Shown: positions 57,947-64,000 of the stretch, piece after piece
Layout of the letters: every line of letters begins with the position of its first letter
Numbering within the stretch: the first letter of the stretch is position 1
Source: Ceratorhiza oryzae-sativae
Taxonomy: Eukaryota; Basidiomycota; Agaricomycetes; Cantharellales; Ceratobasidiaceae
DNA length: 64,000 nucleotides
Direction: 5' to 3'
Assembly (NCBI GenBank): GCA_030998015.1
Contig: JARWMV010000232.1
Span: forward strand, 2,852,001-2,916,000
Made by a program: the position numbers and the translations under genes
The notes under the pieces: model-generated
Databases searched by the model: none
The model's input: only the letters and a program-made list of their open reading frames with translations
What the model was told of the DNA's origin: nothing

Positions 57947-60737
57947 TCACACATCCCCGCCTGCAACTGCGGGGGCATTCGCATTGGCGCTTGACCTTCG
58001 AATCGACTGCAGGACGTCTCGCGAATATTTGAGCTTGCCCAACAGCTTATCATAGAACTTTTTCTCGGCTGCGTCGGCGAATTTCCCAGTTACGACACGG
58101 GACATGACCGAAGAAAGCGTATAGTGCGTGACGACGTAGTGCTTGTCAATGTGAGTAATCGAATGGCCTTGGGAAGCGAGGATAACTTTGGAGTGATCAT
58201 AAAAGTTGAACTGATTGTGGTACGAGCCAGTATATGAGCTTTGAACTACCTTTGCGAGCAGATGGAAGGCTCACCTGTAGGATATCATGACTCATCTTGA
58301 ACACAATTACATGCTTCATCCTGAGGTATTTCTGCACAAAATCCAACCCGCGGGTACGCTCCAGGTCCTCAAACGCATACTCTGGATCACCGTACAATCG
58401 TTCCATCATGTATTTCTCGAAATGTCGGAGTAGGTAGACTTTGCTCTTGAGTTCCTCTGGGTGGTCCCGCATTGTATAGTTCTTGCGAACGTATATCGCG
58501 CCATTCCTTCGGGACGATATGTAGTCCAGATTGCTGTTGATGAGGTGGATCAGTAGATGCGAGGTACGAGAAATAGCAAACTCACATCTTGTTGGGGGCC
58601 AAGACGATCGATGTGCTATCATTGAAATGCACACCAACTGACCCGTCGGCAAGCGCATATCCCATGCCGTACTTGTTGCAATAATCTACCCAAGACACAA
58701 TAAACACCCTTGGCCTCGTCAAACTCGTATCCAACGCTAGAAACAGTCAGTATCGTCCGACCCAAACAGGAACAAGGACCTACCAGGATCCCGCCAGACC
58801 CGACCCTTGTCCTTTGCCTCAAAGGCTGCCGTCAACGTAAGAGCGACAGCATCGAAAGTGTTCGCTCGGCCCTCTGATCCCTCCATCACAGCATCCAACG
58901 CATCACTTACTCCAGCACTCGGCAAAATCGGCGCAATGCTCATTTTTTCCTTTCCACTTCCGCTCTTGGCCCGGGCCTTTTCATCTGCACCCCCATTTCC
59001 GCTCTCCTTGCGATCGACGAGTGCGGCCTCGCCGACCCGAGCTACGAGCCCGTCCATCTCCGCATCCGCTTCTACTTCGCCCGCATTGAGAAACTCTTCC
59101 TCCTCGGCCCCGTCTTCCTTGTCTGATCTGTTGCCGCCATCTGCGCCACAATTCGCGCCTTTTGTGTCTCGAGAGCCCGGTTGTTTCGCACTGGTACATC
59201 TGCCTCGGGCTCTTGTTCCTCTTGTAGTGGCTTGAGCGCAGCTGCCGCTGTACGTCCCGCGCCATTACCATTCGCCCCCGTGCCAGCCGAAGCCGCTGCT
59301 GCAAGTTTCCGATACAAGTTCTGTTCGCGCGGCCGTTGGCCGGTACCTGGGGTCGTACCGTCCAAATGAGGAGCGACGAGCAAAGGCTGTCTCGCAGAGC
59401 TGAGCAAGGCCGAGATCGGGCTACCTGGGTTGACGGCCTTTTGAAACTCGCGTTCTTGTTGAACAGCCGAGGGGGCCATGCTCGCCTTGACCCCCCTCCT
59501 CTCGGGTGGAGCGCCCGCTGTAGTGTTCGCGAGCATATCCGTATCGTCTTCCTCTGGTACACCAGCCAGCGCACGTAGCCTTCGCAGATTCAGACGACTC
59601 GTCTGTCGAGATATGCCGCGGAACGAAGGCGCGACATCGTGCGCCGAGAGTGGGATGTGCGAAGGCACGATTCCCTGGGTAAAGAACGGGTGTTCAAGAA
59701 TCTCGATCAGCGACGGACGCTCCTCTGGGATAGGTGTCAGGATGGCAGAAATGAGGTTTTGCACATCGGGTGAAATGGGTCTTTCGGGTGGGAATTCGTA
59801 TTTATTATCTCGAATGCGTTTGTAAATTGTTTTGACGTCTTTGGTCTGGAAAGGAGGCTTGCCGACTACAAGCGTGTATCTGATTAAAATTTAGCACATG
59901 AAACTGAGCGGGTGAAGGAGCTCACAGAATGACCCCGATGGACCAAGTATCGACTTCGAAACTGTGGCCGTTTGCAGTGTCAAAAAGTACTTCGGGAGCG
60001 ATGTAATTCGGTGTGCCGCAAATGGTCCTCCGAACCACTGTCAGCCAGATGCGTGGCAGATTTCGAAATAGCTACTTTTTGCGTTCGCCAGGCTTTTCGA
60101 TCAAGGCAGCAAGACCAAAATCTCCGACCTTGACGTTCATTTCCGGTCAAGAACAAATTTCCGAGTTTGAGATCTCGGTGGATCACCTGGTGACTGTGCA
60201 TATAATGGCAGGCGCCGATCACCTGGATGAGGAAAAAACGTGCTTCGGGTTCGGTATATCGTTTGCGGCGACGGAGCATGTCCATCATGCTGCCGTTCTC
60301 ACAGAGCTCGAGGGTCATGTACACGTTCTCGTCATCTTCAAAGCACTCTTCGAATCCGACGATGTTGGCGATGTTGAAGCGAGCGGTGGAGTTTGATCTC
60401 TGCATAGAGCTAAGGTAGGACTGTGAGCGCAAAGAGAGCTCATATGGGCGAAAGACGGACCTTGGTTCTGCTCTTCTTGCTTTTGAGAGAAGATTTGGCG
60501 ACACATTTGACAGCGTGGCGAGCGCCTCGTGCGTCGATGACTTCGTATACGCGGGCAAATCCGCCCTGTGAACCATCAGACGGCTGGAAACGAGACGCAA
60601 ATGCGCCGCCTCACCTCTCCGAGAAATCCTACACGCGTGTAGGCAATGCCGCGGATCGAGTCGCGGACAATCGTGGGGGGCGACGGAGGAACGATCTTCT
60701 CCGTCTTGGGGGCGGGTGGAGATGCGGGCCTGTCCAT
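57947..60737 (-). CDS. Polo-like kinase
   Basis: Mitotic Ser/Thr kinase. Start [20 protein letters not shown], then [20 protein letters not shown] (glycine loop), HAVKCVAK (catalytic Lys), [46 protein letters not shown] (catalytic Asp), [35 protein letters not shown], and [21 protein letters not shown] linker follows. The polo boxes are seen in [36 protein letters not shown], the [15 protein letters not shown] helix/strand and [20 protein letters not shown]; stop TGA 57949-57947. The frame slips at about 60377 (one base extra, between HRSL and NIANIV), at 60140-60142 (before MNVKVGDFG) and in the linker near 59100-59180. For a probably essential gene these are better read as sequence errors. 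Divergent from the cyclin gene. Confidence 0.9.
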
Positions 60738-61098
60738 GGGGTGCAGTCGAGAAGGAGGGGATGGGTGTCTGGGAAAGATCGAGTCGCGGTCGTCTGACAC
60801 CCTTGTCGATTCAACGCGTAGCACACGTGACCGGCAAGCGCCGAGTGGCAGTGTCGCACGTGCTAAGCGGCGCTTCGGGATGCTACATCCCCCACTCTCC
60901 TCGACACCCGACGACGCCCAAGGTCTGTGCGCCGGAATGCTCGCTGTTGCCCCCCAAGCTGCTGTCACCTCGCACGTCGCCTGGGAACGTCCGCGAACAA
61001 CCACGGCCTCACGACCCCAGCAAGACCCCCCGCGGCGCACCCCGGCCCCGGCAGCCCCCGTGCCTGCACCACCCGCTGCGAGCACCGCTCCCGCCGCA
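60738..61098. promoter_or_regulatory. Divergent promoter between polo kinase and Pho80-type cyclin
   Basis: 361 bp if the cyclin starts at 61099; shorter if it starts at 60880 or 60937. CACGTG-like cacgtg occurs near 60823 and 60857. Confidence 0.45.
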
Positions 61099-62513
61099 AT
61101 GGCCACGCCCCAACCACCGCTCGCCCCTGCGGCGTCCGCGACAGCGCCCCCCGCAGCGCCGGCCTACCCTCGGCCGTCGGTTACTCCGATGCAACGGTTG
61201 CCTGATGGTTCGCTGGACTTGGGCTCGTACCCGTCCACAGACCTTCTTCGGCTGCTTGCCGCGCTCCTTACCCAGATCACGACCACTAACGACCGCCTGC
61301 GCGAACCAGCACACCATGCCCCGCTTACCCCACCGACAGATCCCGTTCCAGACGCCCATGTCCCTCGTCCCGCGGTCTGGTCCCAACTGACGACCGCATC
61401 CCGCAGTGCACTCGGCAGCCCAGCAGCTTCACTCGCTTTTCACGCTCGGAACATCCCTAGTATAACGATTGAACAATATCTGTTGCGTATTCTCAAGTAC
61501 TGTCCCACCACAAACGAGGTTTTCTTGGGCCTCCTCGTCTACTTTGATCGGTACGTCAAATGATCCCGCTGCTAGGCCCACCGCTCACAATCAGATTAGT
61601 ATGTCCAAGCTCGCGGCCGAGTGCCTCCCGCCATCCACACCCTCCACCCATTCGCGGCCGTTTGCGATCGATAGCTACAACATCCACAGGTTGCTCATCG
61701 CCGGTGTGACTGTCGCATCCAAATTCTTCTCTGACGTTTTTTACACCAACTCTCGCTACGCCAAGGTCGGCGGCCTCCCTCAATCTGAACTGAACCAGCT
61801 CGAACTCCAGTTCTTGCTGCTCAACAACTTCCGGTGAGTTGGAAAAAGTCGACGATATCACATCCGCACTCATCTCACCTCACACCCGCTCTTGCTGATC
61901 CCATATCTAGACTAAACATACCCATCGACGAGATGCAGCGGTATGCCGAGCAACTCCTTCAGTACTCGGCAGGCATGTCCCCCGAAGACGCCTTCGCGCC
62001 CTCTGCCACCGCTCCACCACTGATCCCACCACCTCCGCCCGCACCCGCTCCACAACGCACACCTTCCGCATCGTTGCATCCACAACACCTCACCGGCCCG
62101 CCCACCTCCAGCTCCGCCCAAATACGACCATACCAACGGTCGGTGGGGCGAGTCCAGGGCACCTCTCGACCAGCTTTTCCACGAGCTCATTTCCACGAAC
62201 GTCCCATCACGATGTCGAGGCACGAGCCTGGTACGATGCTAACCCTCAGCGCCGATCCTCGGGCGGAGCTGGACCAGGGCTAGGCTTCGCGGGAAGTGAT
62301 GCGGCTTCGATCTACTCGGTCGATGCTTCGGAGAGCGGGTATGGGAGCACCACCGATGATGAACCCACGATCCGGGCACACTGGTCAAGCAGCGAAAGTG
62401 TCATGACCGAGGATGGCGACCCAGGCACTGACACCGACGAACGGGACCGAAGCAGGGACGAGGACGAGGTTCCCAAACAAGCCGGCACACCCGGTCCACG
62501 AGGGGAACAGTAG
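61099..62513 (+). CDS. Pho80/PCL-type cyclin
   Basis: Cyclin of the Pho80 group, which activates Pho85-type kinases (phosphate, glycogen, polarity control). A Pro/Ala-rich N-terminus leads to LDLGSYPSTDLLRLLAALL and the cyclin box: NIPSITIEQYLLRILKYCPT, EVFLGLLVYFDR, an intron, then MSKLAAECLP, FAIDSYNIHRLLIAGVTVAS, KFFSDVFYTNSRYAKVGGLP, ELNQLELQFLLLNNFR, an intron, and LNIPIDEMQRYAEQLLQ. The tail is Pro-rich; the end, with SIYSVDASESGYGSTTDDE and an acidic Asp/Glu/Arg run, lies in another frame up to TAG 62511. A weak 80-nt intron (from gtgggg near 62140) or one indel would join them; otherwise the protein stops at 62281-62283. The start is uncertain among 60880, 60937 and 61099; I chose 61099 for its better context (gcaATGG). 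Confidence 0.85.
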
Positions 62514-64000
62514 ACACCGACGTGATAAACCAATAGATCGCGCTTTTGCTTTTCTCCAAACCCACTATAATTTCCTACGCCGCCTGTCATACATACATCT
62601 TAGTCTCATCACCTTTGCGGTTAAAGCTGGGCTACCTCAATTCCCTCGTGCTCTCGGTCTGCAGTATACTTTTTCCCGTTCTTGTTTGTTCTTTATTCTA
62701 TAGCTTAGCTGTACGATGTTGCTTGTATGAAAAAAGCTAGTCCATCCCCGCCTGTTTGTCTGAACCAAGAAATGAATTTTGCGTTTTTTCTCCAAGTCGT
62801 GTGAGGCTTATCAACATCGATTAGGTGGCGCGAGAGACTAACGTACGTTATCCTGTTTGCTGATCATTGATTGCTCACATATAAAGGAACGGTTTGCGAT
62901 GAGAAGGCAGTTGTGTGCCTTGTTGGGAAGATGGAGGCGATTGATAAGGTATAAAAGCCTGATTTAGACCATATGATGCTGTGGGCGCAACAGGGTCAGA
63001 TTTCTTGGCCTCTGTGCTCTACATGGCTCACTATATATTTCTTTTCGGAGACGGGTCGCTGGGTTCCTTAGTCTATGTCTGACGGTCAGCATACGTATCA
63101 AGTGTCTAAGCGCATTGTGCCGTATATCTCACTATTTTTATGTGACAAATCCTCTCTCCCAAAATTGCTTACAAGCCAGCGGCTTGGCTTGAGAATCCAA
63201 CTTCAGTTACTTTCATTTGTATCTTCAGACTACACAAACAGGCCGCACTACTGTAAAACGAATCAGAAAAAAATTCAACCGATTCCAACACATTTAAGGG
63301 GAATGAGACACACCTATGGGCTCAAGGGGAAGGTGCCGTAAGCAGAGAGAGACGCAGCTCATCATTCAAGCACACTTGAATTGCGGAACAAACAGCGAGA
63401 GTGACCGGCACGCCAGTTCCTAAATTTTAAAAAAAATCCCTGCATGGGCGCCAGCGGTGACGCGGCATGCTGCAGATACTTCAAGATGGCTTGAATCAGC
63501 ATGCGGATGCGACGCGAGGACTGTCTGGAACACATACCGGTGTTGCAAGCCGTATGACACGCCCCCATCGCCACAGGGCTACCTTAAACAGTGGCTAGCG
63601 CAGTCACCTTCATGCTAGTAATATAGGCGATTTAAAGTGGAAACAGTTTGGATGGTCGAATGGAATGGTCGGGAGATCGCTCTCCGTGGAGGATTATATA
63701 CCCACCCTTTACAGCGCCTAAGAATCCGACGATTCAATGAATAATATAGTAGGTTTGTCTGTGGTACATGCGATAACGCCGCGATAGAACCATTTGGGTG
63801 TCAATCCACCTGTGTCTAGCCACGTCACAGCCACGCGGTGATCAACTCGGGTCTAGCCCTCTGGCCTCCGTTAACGGAATGTGGAGTTGCTCTTCTAGAG
63901 TTAATCGATTTGCGTATACGATCAATACTGCACTCCTCCACAGCAGAAGAAATATCGAAGTAACCGCCAACCAAGGACTGAAAAGGATTCTCATTTTGAA
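62514..64000. other. Intergenic to the window end, no gene seen
   Basis: 3' flank of the cyclin gene with T-rich stretches, then about 1.2 kb without coding frames of note. Short frames (63075-63341 plus, 63362-63574 minus) lack intron signals and family likeness. Confidence 0.45.

Noticed and set aside
844..64000. tRNA or rRNA genes
   Set aside because: I looked for B-box-like GTTCRA sequences; candidates (for example 16289, 25374, 31361) lack a matching A box and acceptor stem. No rRNA sequence seen.
1..64000. CRISPR arrays, bacterial promoters, operons
   Set aside because: No regular short repeats; the gene structure is that of a eukaryote.

Overview
The window looks like nuclear DNA of a filamentous basidiomycete. 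Every recognisable gene is broken by several short introns, mostly 45-75 nt, with good GT..AG signals and CTAAC/CTRAY-type branch points. Genes are closely packed, often head-to-head, and the products match fungal families (Tup1, GPI8, Yvh1, polo kinase, Pho80-type cyclin, Dam1, NAD-dependent glycerol-3-phosphate dehydrogenase). An Agaricomycete, possibly in or near Rhizoctonia/Ceratobasidiaceae, is my inference; no species can be proven from the sequence alone.

Layout. 1-5 kb is transposon-rich: a truncated Tc1/mariner transposase relic, a short Tc1/mariner element with recognisable TIRs and a TA duplication, and a 1.1-kb element with ~100-bp inverted repeats and no transposase. 5-8 kb carries two tandem, related genes for small secreted proteins on the minus strand, with diverged repeats around them. 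9-18.5 kb holds an isochorismatase-family hydrolase, mitochondrial ribosomal protein mL41, a very long disordered/coiled-coil protein, and a Yvh1/DUSP12 phosphatase. 19.5-31 kb holds a tandem pair of glycerol-3-phosphate dehydrogenases, a membrane-anchored methyltransferase-domain protein and a tandem pair of MFS transporters. 31-34 kb is gene-poor. 34-40.7 kb carries the Tup1 corepressor, an HCNGP/SAP30BP-like protein and the GPI8 transamidase subunit. 40.7-46 kb is gene-poor and looks like decayed repeats. 46-62.5 kb holds a four-helix-like membrane protein, an alpha/beta hydrolase with a long tail, Dam1, a MYND-finger protein, a RING-H2 protein, a polo-like kinase and a Pho80-type cyclin. 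The last 1.5 kb has no gene I can support.

How genes relate. There is no obvious biosynthetic cluster. Themes are osmolyte synthesis (two GPD genes), transport (two MFS genes), and mitosis/cell cycle (Dam1, polo kinase, Pho80-like cyclin within 11 kb). At least five pairs are divergent with less than 400 bp between start codons, so shared promoters are likely.

Two window-wide signals stand out. First, at least six introns begin with GC rather than GT. Second, in several genes, including a probably essential kinase, the reading frame slips by one base, usually at a run of identical bases. That points to assembly/base-calling errors more than to real decay. Exon coordinates given below are hand-derived; start and end are the outer limits of each gene and introns lie within.
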